Shown here: one piece after another, positions 16,945-23,415 of the stretch | Layout of the letters: each line of letters opens with the position of its first letter | How positions within the stretch are numbered: the stretch's first letter is position 1 | DNA from: Kmv42 sp040757455 | GTDB taxonomy: Bacteria; Nitrospirota; Thermodesulfovibrionia; Thermodesulfovibrionales; SM23-35 | Direction of reading: 5' to 3' | DNA length: 30,674 nt | Assembly (NCBI GenBank): GCA_040757455.1 | Contig: JBFLXE010000012.1 | Location: 1 to 30,674 of the forward strand | Notes under the pieces: generated by a model | The model's database searches: none | The model's input: the letters and a program-made list of their open reading frames with translations, nothing else | What the model was told of the DNA's origin: nothing | Program-made: the position numbers and the translations under genes

Positions 16945-17522
16945 TCAAACGGCTTCAATTCCTTCGCCTTGCTCAGGACCTCAACGAAGCCATGCCATTC
17001 CTTTTCGGGACCAGGCCCTTCGACAGGATAATCTTTTCTCAGCGGATGGCCTTCCCAGTCCTCCGGCAGAAGAATTCGCCTTAAGTCAGGATGCCCGGTG
17101 AAAGTGATGCCGAACATATCGAAGCACTCCCTTTCATGCCAGTTTGCGCCTGCCCATATCGGTACAACCGAACTGATTCTCGGATTATCCTCGGGAACCT
17201 GTGCCTTCAAACGGATTTTATGACGGAAACGGATAGAATAAAGATTATAGATGACCTCAAATCTGGGGTCTTTCTTGCCACGCCAATCAACGGCGGAGAG
17301 GTCCTGCAGATGATCCATGAGCATGTAAGGATCATCATGAAGATACCTGCAGATGTGTAAAATCTTCCCTCTCTTTACAATCACGGAGATCTGATCACGG
17401 AATTCGGTAACTTCAACAACTTCTTCGGGAAACCGTTCCTTTATTTTTTCGGCTATTTCTTTTGGGTCGATACCGGCTGGATAAAGCGATATCCTTCGCG
17501 CAACTACCGCCATGGGCTCCAC
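16932..17522 (-). CDS. nuoC: NADH-quinone oxidoreductase subunit C
   Basis: The 196-residue peripheral (30-kDa) subunit supports NuoD. The signature ANWHERECFDMFGITFTGHP and the following LRRILLPEDWEGHPLRKDYP are intact. It is separate from NuoD, unlike the NuoCD fusion of enterobacteria. The GTG start (17520-17522) lies inside the end of nuoB (19-base overlap); an ATG three codons later is an alternative. Confidence 0.95.
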   Translation of the reverse strand: MEPMAVVARRISLYPAGIDPKEIAEKIKERFPEEVVEVTEFRDQISVIVKRGKILHICRYLHDDPYMLMDHLQDLSAVDWRGKKDPRFEVIYNLYSIRFRHKIRLKAQVPEDNPRISSVVPIWAGANWHERECFDMFGITFTGHPDLRRILLPEDWEGHPLRKDYPVEGPGPEKEWHGFVEVLSKAKELKPFEWEE

Positions 17523-18025
17523 CTCGTCTTTTCTTTTCTCATCTTCTCCTGGAGTTTCATCATACCCTCCAGTAGCGCCTCAGGACGCGGAGGACAGCCC
17601 GGAACATAGACATCAACCGGCAGGAAGCAGTCGCATCCCTGCACTGTGTTATAAGTCCTGAATACCCCGCCTGTGCATGCACAACTGCCCATTGCCACCA
17701 CATATCGGGGCTCCGGAATCTGGTCATAGACCCTCCTAACAACCGGCGCCATTTTTTTTGTAACAGTACCTGCCACGATCATGCAGTCTGCCTGCCGTGG
17801 AGAACCTCTGAAGATTATGCCGAACCTGTCAAAATCATAATGTGCCGCTCCTACGGCCATCATCTCGATGGCGCAGCAGGCAAGTCCGAATGTGGTCGGC
17901 CATATGGAAGACAATCTTCCCCAGTTGATGAGTTTGTCAAAGGTTGTGATGATAACATTGGGGGGTAATATCTTTGTGTCTTTTTCTACCTGAATCAGAC
18001 TGATCGTTGACGTGTCGATCAGCAT
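17504..18025 (-). CDS. nuoB: NADH-quinone oxidoreductase subunit B, cluster N2
   Basis: The 173-residue subunit holds the terminal [4Fe-4S] cluster N2 that reduces quinone. The ligands are the tandem C50-C51 (GLACCAIEM), C115 (GSCACTGG) and C144 (VPGCPPRPEAL), all present. C117, C131 and C133 are additional cysteines close to the cluster loops; in the sequences I remember the position of C117 is usually Asn (GSCANTGG). Starts 24 bases after nuoA. Confidence 0.95.
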   Translation of the reverse strand: MLIDTSTISLIQVEKDTKILPPNVIITTFDKLINWGRLSSIWPTTFGLACCAIEMMAVGAAHYDFDRFGIIFRGSPRQADCMIVAGTVTKKMAPVVRRVYDQIPEPRYVVAMGSCACTGGVFRTYNTVQGCDCFLPVDVYVPGCPPRPEALLEGMMKLQEKMRKEKTRWSPWR

Positions 18026-18049
18026 CGCCCACTCCTTAAACTTATATGG

Positions 18050-18421
18050 TTAATCCCACTGAAAAGCTTCTTTTCTCCATGCGTAAACATAACCGACCAA
18101 AAGGATAACGATGAATATCACCATTTCGATGAAGGCGTAGATACCAATTTTGTCAAAAACTATGGCCCAGGGATAAATGAATATTGCCTCAACATCGAAT
18201 ATTACAAAAAGCATCGCAATGATATAAAACCTGATGGAGAATCTGTAGCGTGGCTCTCCAACCGGCGTAATTCCTGATTCATAAGGCATGAGCTTTTCGT
18301 AGTAAGTTTTTTTGGGCCTGAAAATTATACCGATTATCAAGGCTCCAAGGCCGAATGCCATGGCGATAATGATAAAAATGAGAACGGGCAAATATTCTGA
18401 TGGTAAATAGGTTCCAGGCAT
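18050..18421 (-). CDS. nuoA: NADH-quinone oxidoreductase subunit A
   Basis: 123 residues with three membrane helices and the conserved loops KLMPYESGI (cysteine-to-serine type) and VIFDVEAIFIYPWA, as expected for NuoA. It is the first gene of the operon. A -35/-10 pair lies so close that the mRNA would begin about three bases before this ATG, and no ribosome-binding site is visible, so the transcript may be leaderless. Confidence 0.95.
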   Translation of the reverse strand: MPGTYLPSEYLPVLIFIIIAMAFGLGALIIGIIFRPKKTYYEKLMPYESGITPVGEPRYRFSIRFYIIAMLFVIFDVEAIFIYPWAIVFDKIGIYAFIEMVIFIVILLVGYVYAWRKEAFQWD

Positions 18422-18431
18422 AAGCGGTTAT

Positions 18432-18461
18432 GTTATACTTAAAAGCACTGACGCTTGTCAA
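18432..18461 (-). promoter_or_regulatory. Sigma-70-type promoter of the nuo operon
   Basis: The minus strand carries TTGACA (18461-18456), an 18-base spacer and TATAAC (18437-18432). The -10 box ends ten bases before the nuoA ATG. The 109-base region up to the nfnA start (18422-18530) is the shared divergent control region. A plus-strand promoter for the nfn genes must also lie here, but I see no equally good match. Confidence 0.65.
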
Positions 18462-18530
18462 GAAAAAATTTTATTATTTGCATAGATAGCTTGCGAATCG
18501 AAGTCCAACGGGCAACGTAAAGGAGGCATG

Positions 18531-19364
18531 ATGTTCAGGATAGTCAGAAAGGAAGAGCTTTCAGATGTTGTTTTATTATTCGAGATCAATGCGGTGGATA
18601 TCGCGAGAAAGGCAGAAGCCGGAAATTTTTTCATTCTGAGAATCGATGAACAAGGCGAAAGAATTCCTCTTACCATCGCTGACTTCGACAGGAACAGAGG
18701 AACCATCACAACCGTTTTCCAGAAAATCGGAAAGACAACACATCATCTGGCTGCACTGAATGAAGGCGATTATATTTGCGATGTCATAGGTCCTCTCGGA
18801 AAACATACACATATAGAAAATTTTGGCACAGTTGTCTGCGTGGGCGGAGGTGTCGGAATCGCTCCTGTCTACCCGATTGCAAGAGCGCTCAAAGAAGCTG
18901 GCAACCGCGTTATTTCAATCATCGGAGCAAGAACGAAGAATCTCCTCTTCTGGGAAGAAAAGATGCTTGGCGTTTCGGATGAATTAATAATGACCACGGA
19001 CGACGGCTCTTACGGGAAAAAGGCAGTTGTCACAATCCCTCTTGACGAGATATTGAGAGAGAAAGATGTGAATTTAGTGATTGCCATCGGCCCTGCGATC
19101 ATGATGAAATTCGTCTGTATCACTACCCAGAAACATGGTGTGAAAACTCTTGTAAGCCTAAACTCGATCATGGTCGACGGAACCGGAATGTGCGGCTCCT
19201 GCAGAGTCCAGGTCGATGGTCAAACCAGATTTGCCTGTGTTGATGGGCCCGAATTCGATGGACACAAGGTCGATTTTGACCTGCTCATGGCTAGGCAGAG
19301 AATGTATATTGAAGAAGAAAAAGAGGCAATGGAAAGATTCAGAGCTACTGCGGAGGTCAAGTAG
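18531..19364 (+). CDS. nfnA: Ferredoxin:NAD(P) oxidoreductase small subunit (NfnA/SudB type)
   Basis: A 277-residue FAD/[2Fe-2S] protein of the PyrK/ferredoxin-NADP reductase family. It has an FAD-binding barrel, an NAD(P) domain with VVCVGGGVGIAPVYPIAR, and a C-terminal [2Fe-2S] loop VDGTGMCGSCRV...C. The ligands expected from Pyrococcus SudB and Thermotoga NfnA (one Asp, three Cys) are all present: D216, C221, C224, C236. With the next gene it would form the Nfn bifurcating transhydrogenase or the related sulfide dehydrogenase. AGGAGG at 18521-18526 is only one base from an ATG at 18528 but four from the ATG at 18531, so the second is preferred. Divergent from nuoA. Confidence 0.88.
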   Translation: MFRIVRKEELSDVVLLFEINAVDIARKAEAGNFFILRIDEQGERIPLTIADFDRNRGTITTVFQKIGKTTHHLAALNEGDYICDVIGPLGKHTHIENFGTVVCVGGGVGIAPVYPIARALKEAGNRVISIIGARTKNLLFWEEKMLGVSDELIMTTDDGSYGKKAVVTIPLDEILREKDVNLVIAIGPAIMMKFVCITTQKHGVKTLVSLNSIMVDGTGMCGSCRVQVDGQTRFACVDGPEFDGHKVDFDLLMARQRMYIEEEKEAMERFRATAEVK

Positions 19365-20783
19365 GTGGGGAAAAAAGAAAAGAAAAACAGAGTGAAAATG
19401 AGAGAACAGGACCCTTTCGAAAGGGCAAGGAATTTCATGGAGGTACCCTATGGCTACACCCCTGATGAGGCGGTAGAAGAGGCGTCCAGATGTCTGAGCT
19501 GCCTGAAACCTACATGCAGAACCGGCTGCCCTGTGGAAGTCGATATTCCTTCATTCATTAAATTAATCAAGGAGGGAAGGTTCATAGAGGCTGCATGGAA
19601 GATAAAGGAGAAAAATGCCTTGCCCGCTGTTTGTGGAAGAGTGTGTCCTCAGGAGATTCAGTGCGAATCTCTGTGTATCCTCGGCAAGAAAGGTGAAGCG
19701 ATTGGGATCGGGAATCTTGAGCGGTTCGTCGCAGATTACGAGGCTTCCCAGGGAGAAATACAGGTTCCCGAAAAACCGCAGCCTACGGGCAGAAAAGTAG
19801 CCATAATAGGCTCCGGACCCGGTGGCTTAACGTGCGCATCTGACCTTATCAAATCTGGTCATGAAGTCACTATTTTCGAGGCACTTCACAAGCCGGGAGG
19901 CGTTCTGGTTTACGGAATACCGGAATTCAGACTCCCGAAGGTTATAGTAGAACGGGAGGTTGGCTATATAAAGATGCTCGGTGTCGAAGTCATCGTTAAT
20001 GCCGTGATCGGTAAACTTCATACAGTTGATGAACTTTTGAACGGGCATGGCTACGATGCCTGCTTTATTTCGACCGGAGCCGGATTGCCCTTATTTCTGG
20101 GAATCCCGGGCGAGAATCTAAACGGGATATATTCGGCCAATGAATTTCTGACGAGAGCTAATCTTATGAAAGCATATCTTTTCCCTGAATATGACACGCC
20201 GATAAAGTGCGGCAGGAGCGTCGCTGTCTTCGGTGGTGGTAATGTTGCAATGGATGCAGCCAGGGTAGCGCTGAGGCTAGGTGCCGAAAAGGTGTATCTC
20301 GTTTACCGGCGTTCCGAGGCAGAGATGCCAGCGCGGGAAGCCGAGATCCATCATGCACGCCAGGAAGGCATAGAGTTCATGATGCTTACAAACCCTGTGA
20401 GATTTGTTGACGATGGCAAAGGAAATGTGCAGGCAGTCGATTGTATAAAAATGGAACTGGGTGAACCTGATGAATCCGGCAGAAGAAAGCCAGTTCCCAT
20501 CAAGGGCAGCGAATTCCGGTTAGAAATAGACGTTGGTATTCCGGCGCTTGGTACGCGTTCGAATCCCCTCTTGCTCAACACGATGTCTGACCTCAAATTG
20601 AATAAGCGGGGCTACATTCTCGCTGAAGAAGGCACTGGCATGACATCCAAGAGAGGAGTCTTTGCCGGCGGAGATATCGTCACCGGCTCTGCAACAGTTA
20701 TTCTTGCGATGGGATCAGGAAGGAAGGCTGCCCGGACGATCAACGAATATTTGAAGTGGAAATATTGGGATTTTAGAGGATAG
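19365..20783 (+). CDS. nfnB: Ferredoxin:NAD(P) oxidoreductase large subunit (NfnB/SudA type, GltD family)
   Basis: 472 residues, homologous to the small subunit of glutamate synthase (GltD). N-terminal cysteines (CLSCLKPTCRTGCPVEVDIP, CGRVCPQEIQCESLC) bind two Fe-S clusters. The FAD motif is VAIIGSGPGGLTCASDLI (~145) and the NADPH motif AVFGGGNVAMDAARVALRL (~286). No glutamate synthase large subunit is present; instead the neighbour is the NfnA/SudB-type subunit. This pairing is diagnostic for Nfn (NADH-dependent reduced ferredoxin:NADP oxidoreductase) or SudAB; sequence reading alone does not separate the two. The start is GTG directly after the nfnA stop, with GGAGGT seven bases upstream. 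The end overlaps the convergent HD gene by 11 bases. Confidence 0.88.
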   Translation: MGKKEKKNRVKMREQDPFERARNFMEVPYGYTPDEAVEEASRCLSCLKPTCRTGCPVEVDIPSFIKLIKEGRFIEAAWKIKEKNALPAVCGRVCPQEIQCESLCILGKKGEAIGIGNLERFVADYEASQGEIQVPEKPQPTGRKVAIIGSGPGGLTCASDLIKSGHEVTIFEALHKPGGVLVYGIPEFRLPKVIVEREVGYIKMLGVEVIVNAVIGKLHTVDELLNGHGYDACFISTGAGLPLFLGIPGENLNGIYSANEFLTRANLMKAYLFPEYDTPIKCGRSVAVFGGGNVAMDAARVALRLGAEKVYLVYRRSEAEMPAREAEIHHARQEGIEFMMLTNPVRFVDDGKGNVQAVDCIKMELGEPDESGRRKPVPIKGSEFRLEIDVGIPALGTRSNPLLLNTMSDLKLNKRGYILAEEGTGMTSKRGVFAGGDIVTGSATVILAMGSGRKAARTINEYLKWKYWDFRG

Positions 20784-21567
20784 CGGCGTCTATTCTCTTC
20801 TCTACAAAGTCCTTCAGAAATAATGATGCTTGTTGAATCTCATCTGTCTGAGGCAGGTGTGCAATGATCCTGTCTATATATTTTCTCTCGGAGAGCAGTT
20901 TGAATGACGGAGTGAAATTGAGATCAAATATCCATGAGAGCTGAAGCATCTTGAAATCATTCAGCGTCTTGATTTCCGAAAGAGATACCACACGCTTCTC
21001 GTAAAGCGTAAGTAAGACCTCCTTTGTATAATGAGGTAAATCCGGCAGCCCAAGGCCTACTGCCGAAGCTCTCTCATCCTCGGGACTGCTATAATATTCA
21101 AGGAAAACACGCCATATATCCAGCTTGTCAGCATCTCTTATCAACCGGCTGAAAAATACAAATTCCTCTTTTTCGTTCTTCGGAACCGAAAATGCGTTGT
21201 GAAACCTGACCGCCTCGATGATCAACTCCCTTTCATTTTGAGGGAGCCTGTCGAGGATTCTCTTCTCGATTAAAGTTTCTGCACCTAAAAGACCGTGATT
21301 GACAGATTTTCTGTCTCTGAATGTTTTGTATTTCGAATATTGCGGGAAGCGCCCGATGTCATGGAAGAGCGCGATTGTCTCTGCAAGCATTGTTTTATTT
21401 TTATCCAGCGATAAACCCTTCGCAATATAGAGAATGTTCTCGCAGACCTTGGCCGTATGCTCTTCTTTTAGAAGGATATTCCTCTGATCATCGATATTCG
21501 GGAAATAGAACGACATGCAATAGTCGGAGAACCATTTCTTAAGAAATGCCAGATCAGATTGTTTCAT
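20773..21567 (-). CDS. HD-domain metal-dependent phosphohydrolase
   Basis: 264 residues. HD-superfamily metal ligands are visible as H37 (EEHTAKV), H69-D70 (LFHDIGRFPQ) and a later aspartate in RDADKLD (145/147); H91 (VNHGLLGAE) and H123 (AVRFHNAF) fit the extended HD-GYP-like histidine set. The family hydrolyses phosphate esters such as nucleotides or second messengers; the substrate cannot be told. No other domain is fused. It stands alone between nfnB, with which it converges and overlaps by 11 bases, and tadA, which is divergent. A TATAAA box (21582-21577) lies nine bases before the ATG. Confidence 0.75.
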   Translation of the reverse strand: MKQSDLAFLKKWFSDYCMSFYFPNIDDQRNILLKEEHTAKVCENILYIAKGLSLDKNKTMLAETIALFHDIGRFPQYSKYKTFRDRKSVNHGLLGAETLIEKRILDRLPQNERELIIEAVRFHNAFSVPKNEKEEFVFFSRLIRDADKLDIWRVFLEYYSSPEDERASAVGLGLPDLPHYTKEVLLTLYEKRVVSLSEIKTLNDFKMLQLSWIFDLNFTPSFKLLSERKYIDRIIAHLPQTDEIQQASLFLKDFVEKRIDAAIL

Positions 21568-21820
21568 TTTTGTCGTTTTATATTAACAGAGGTGACCGTA
21601 GTTTTATTAACACAAATAATGCAGACATTGCTCGAAAATTTATTTAACTCGATGAAATTATTAAATTATCCAATTTCGTTTGATGAATAAAAATATTCAG
21701 ATTAATCATCGGTTAAATGTACACTAAGGTATCGAAAAATAAATTTTCTCACAACACCTGCATTATTTTAATTGCATTTTTCGGGTTAATCAGTGACATG
21801 TTTTTTTCGCGCCCTTCCGA

Positions 21821-21831
21821 TACAATATAAT
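21821..21831 (+). promoter_or_regulatory. -10 region abutting the tadA start codon
   Basis: TACAATATAAT ends two bases before the ATG at 21834. Using TACAAT (21821-21826) as -10, transcription would begin at about the A of the ATG. There is no Shine-Dalgarno sequence in the 30 bases upstream. The remaining 21568-21833 gap is AT-rich without a recognisable gene. Confidence 0.45.
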
Positions 21832-21833
21832 CG

Positions 21834-22292
21834 ATGGCTCACACGGAAAAAGACCTTTATTACATGAGGCTTGCCCTCGACGAGGCAAAACTTGCTTTTG
21901 ATGAAGATGAGGTGCCTGTCGGCGCCATCCTTATAAAGGATAACACTGTTATCGCAGGAGCGCACAACTGCAGAGAGTTCTCAAGAGATCCTGCGGGTCA
22001 TGCCGAGATCCTTGTTATAAGAGCCGCTGCGTCACAGATGGGAAATTGGAGATTGACGGATTCGACGCTTTATGTGACTAAAGAACCCTGCATCATGTGC
22101 GCCGGAGCGATGGTGAACGCCCGTCTCGGCAGACTCGTTTACGGATGTAAGGATGAAAAGGCAGGAGCGGTCGACAGTCTCTACAACATCCTCTCAGACA
22201 AGCGTCTTAATCATCAGGTGGAAGTTGTATCCGGAGTTCTTGAGGATGAATGTGCTGAACTCCTCAAAAGATTTTTCCAGAACCGCAGATAG
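21834..22292 (+). CDS. tadA: tRNA-specific adenosine(34) deaminase
   Basis: The 152-residue zinc enzyme converts A34 to inosine in tRNA-Arg(ACG), allowing wobble decoding. Zinc ligands and the catalytic glutamate are in H56-A-E58 (GHAEIL) and C86-x2-C89 (EPCIMCAGAM). The C-terminal ELLKRFFQNRR fits the tRNA-binding helix of TadA and separates it from guanine or cytidine deaminases. The N-terminal spacing to EVPVGAILI agrees with E. coli TadA, so the ATG directly after the -10 box is probably correct and the transcript leaderless. Confidence 0.92.
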   Translation: MAHTEKDLYYMRLALDEAKLAFDEDEVPVGAILIKDNTVIAGAHNCREFSRDPAGHAEILVIRAAASQMGNWRLTDSTLYVTKEPCIMCAGAMVNARLGRLVYGCKDEKAGAVDSLYNILSDKRLNHQVEVVSGVLEDECAELLKRFFQNRR

Positions 22293-22324
22293 CTAATATG
22301 AGATTCAGCGCCTTAATGGGAAAA

Positions 22325-22351
22325 ATATTAATATGTGCTATCATATTGATA
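22325..22351. promoter_or_regulatory. Palindromes upstream of the toxin-antitoxin pair, candidate autoregulatory operator
   Basis: ATATTAATAT (22325-22334) is a perfect palindrome, and TATCA-TAT-TGATA (22339-22351) a perfect 5-3-5 inverted repeat. They lie 17-43 bases before the antitoxin ATG, over the presumed promoter. Ribbon-helix-helix antitoxins of the FitA/VapB type usually bind such repeats to repress their own operon; the role here is inferred. Confidence 0.45.
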
Positions 22352-22367
22352 TCAGGGGGAATCTGAG

Positions 22368-22604
22368 ATGGCAGATGTACTTATACGGGGAATTTCAGAA
22401 AAAACACTGGAAAGACTGAAGTCTCTGGCAAAACAACATAATCGCTCACTCCAGCAAGAATTAAAGGACAGGCTTGAAGATATCGCATTTTATTATCCGG
22501 CAAATCTCACCGAAAAGGCATCAGAAATAAGAAAAAAGTTGGGGAAAAAGGGAAAACAATTCAGTGATAGCGCAGTCCTTTTAAGACAGGACAGATGCCG
22601 GTAA
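22368..22604 (+). CDS. vapB: Ribbon-helix-helix antitoxin (FitA/VapB type)
   Basis: 78 residues. The N-terminal ADVLIRGISEKTLERLKSLA followed by HNRSLQQELKDRLEDIA is the beta-strand plus two-helix signature of FitA-like antitoxins, which bind DNA as dimers. The basic tail (IRKKLGKKGKQFSDSAVLLRQD) would block the partner toxin. It overlaps the toxin gene by ten bases, the normal arrangement for coupled synthesis. GGGGGA at 22355-22360 serves as ribosome site. Confidence 0.82.
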   Translation: MADVLIRGISEKTLERLKSLAKQHNRSLQQELKDRLEDIAFYYPANLTEKASEIRKKLGKKGKQFSDSAVLLRQDRCR

Positions 22605-23038
22605 GTCTTGTAATTGATGCAAATGTGGTAACAAAACTATATATCCCTGAAGTACTTGCTGATAGAGCAGAGAAATTGTTCATTAGGGTAGAGAAAGGAG
22701 AGACATCGTTCGTCGTTCCTGATCTGATATATGCAGAGATAGGAAATGTGCTCTGGAAGAAACATAGACTTAAGGAATTGACAACTACCGAGATACAGGA
22801 GATCTTGAACCAGGTGCTTACAATCCCTTTTATTGTAATTGCAGCGAAGTCGCTTTTCGAACTGTCAATTGATCTCAGCGTGGCTTATGACATGACAGTT
22901 TATGATGCTCTCTATGTTTCTGCTGCAACGATATATAAAACTAAACTCGTTACTGCTGACAAAAAGATCGTTGAGAAACTGAACAATACGGCATTACGGA
23001 AAAATATAGTGTGGCTTGGAGATATAAAGAGTTATTGA
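22595..23038 (+). CDS. vapC: PIN-domain ribonuclease toxin (VapC type)
   Basis: 147 residues. PIN-domain acidic residues for Mg-dependent RNA cleavage are all present: D8 (LVIDANVVTKLY), E48 (YAEIGNVLWK), D104 (TVYDALYVSAA) and D122 (LVTADKKIVEKL). An intact active site suggests a functional toxin. VapC toxins usually cut tRNA or rRNA; a tRNA-Ser gene begins nine bases downstream of the stop, which is probably coincidence of insertion next to a tRNA rather than a target relation. Confidence 0.87.
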   Translation: MPVSLVIDANVVTKLYIPEVLADRAEKLFIRVEKGETSFVVPDLIYAEIGNVLWKKHRLKELTTTEIQEILNQVLTIPFIVIAAKSLFELSIDLSVAYDMTVYDALYVSAATIYKTKLVTADKKIVEKLNNTALRKNIVWLGDIKSY

Positions 23039-23047
23039 ATAAATGCT

Positions 23048-23137
23048 GGAGAGGTGCCGGAGTGGTTGATCGGGGCGGTCTCGAAAACCGTTGTGGGGGT
23101 AACTCCACCCAGGGTTCGAATCCCTGCCTCTCCGCCA
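23048..23137 (+). tRNA. tRNA-Ser, anticodon CGA
   Basis: The acceptor stem is GGAGAGG (23048-23054) with CCTCTCC (23127-23133), followed by discriminator G and an encoded CCA. The anticodon loop CTCGAAA gives CGA, reading UCG serine codons. The long variable arm (TTGTGGGGGTAACTCCACCC) identifies a class II tRNA, and GGTTCGAATCC is the T arm. The 3' flank up to 23415 contains a small stem (CACTAA 23223-23228 with TTAGTG 23235-23240) and no gene. Confidence 0.96.
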
Positions 23138-23415
23138 ATTATATTAACCTCACAGTTCAAAACATTTTGCCAGGAAATGCAGTAAAGGTATTGTTTAGTC
23201 CCGAAACGCACTCCTTAAAAGACACTAAGGCTTTTTAGTGGACAAAGGCATAGTCCCGATGATATTATTTTATATAGTCTCTCCCATAATAATTTTCCGG
23301 CTCTGAAGAGGGGTAGTTTTTATGAAAAGGGAACTCAAATCTGCCTCACGGACGGAATAATGGAAAGATATCTCCGCATAACAACCATTCAGGCTTGGGG
23401 CCATCACAGTAAGTT

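Noticed and set aside
19365..20783. Glutamate synthase small subunit (GltD) as the function of this gene
   Set aside because: The fold is the same, but no glutamate synthase large subunit is adjacent, and the preceding gene is a PyrK/FNR-type subunit with the Asp/Cys3 [2Fe-2S] loop, which points to NfnAB/SudAB.
23038..23048. The toxin gene targeting the adjacent tRNA-Ser
   Set aside because: Adjacency alone is no evidence of a target; toxin-antitoxin modules and other islands often sit next to tRNA genes because those are insertion sites.
22950..23138. Minus-strand open frame starting MAERQGFEPWVEL
   Set aside because: This is the well-known false protein read antisense through a tRNA-Ser gene and its T arm; the tRNA structure explains the sequence.
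23138..23415. Riboswitch upstream of the giant kinase
   Set aside because: I compared it by eye with c-di-GMP, cobalamin, TPP and SAM core motifs and found none; only a small stem near 23223-23240 is visible.
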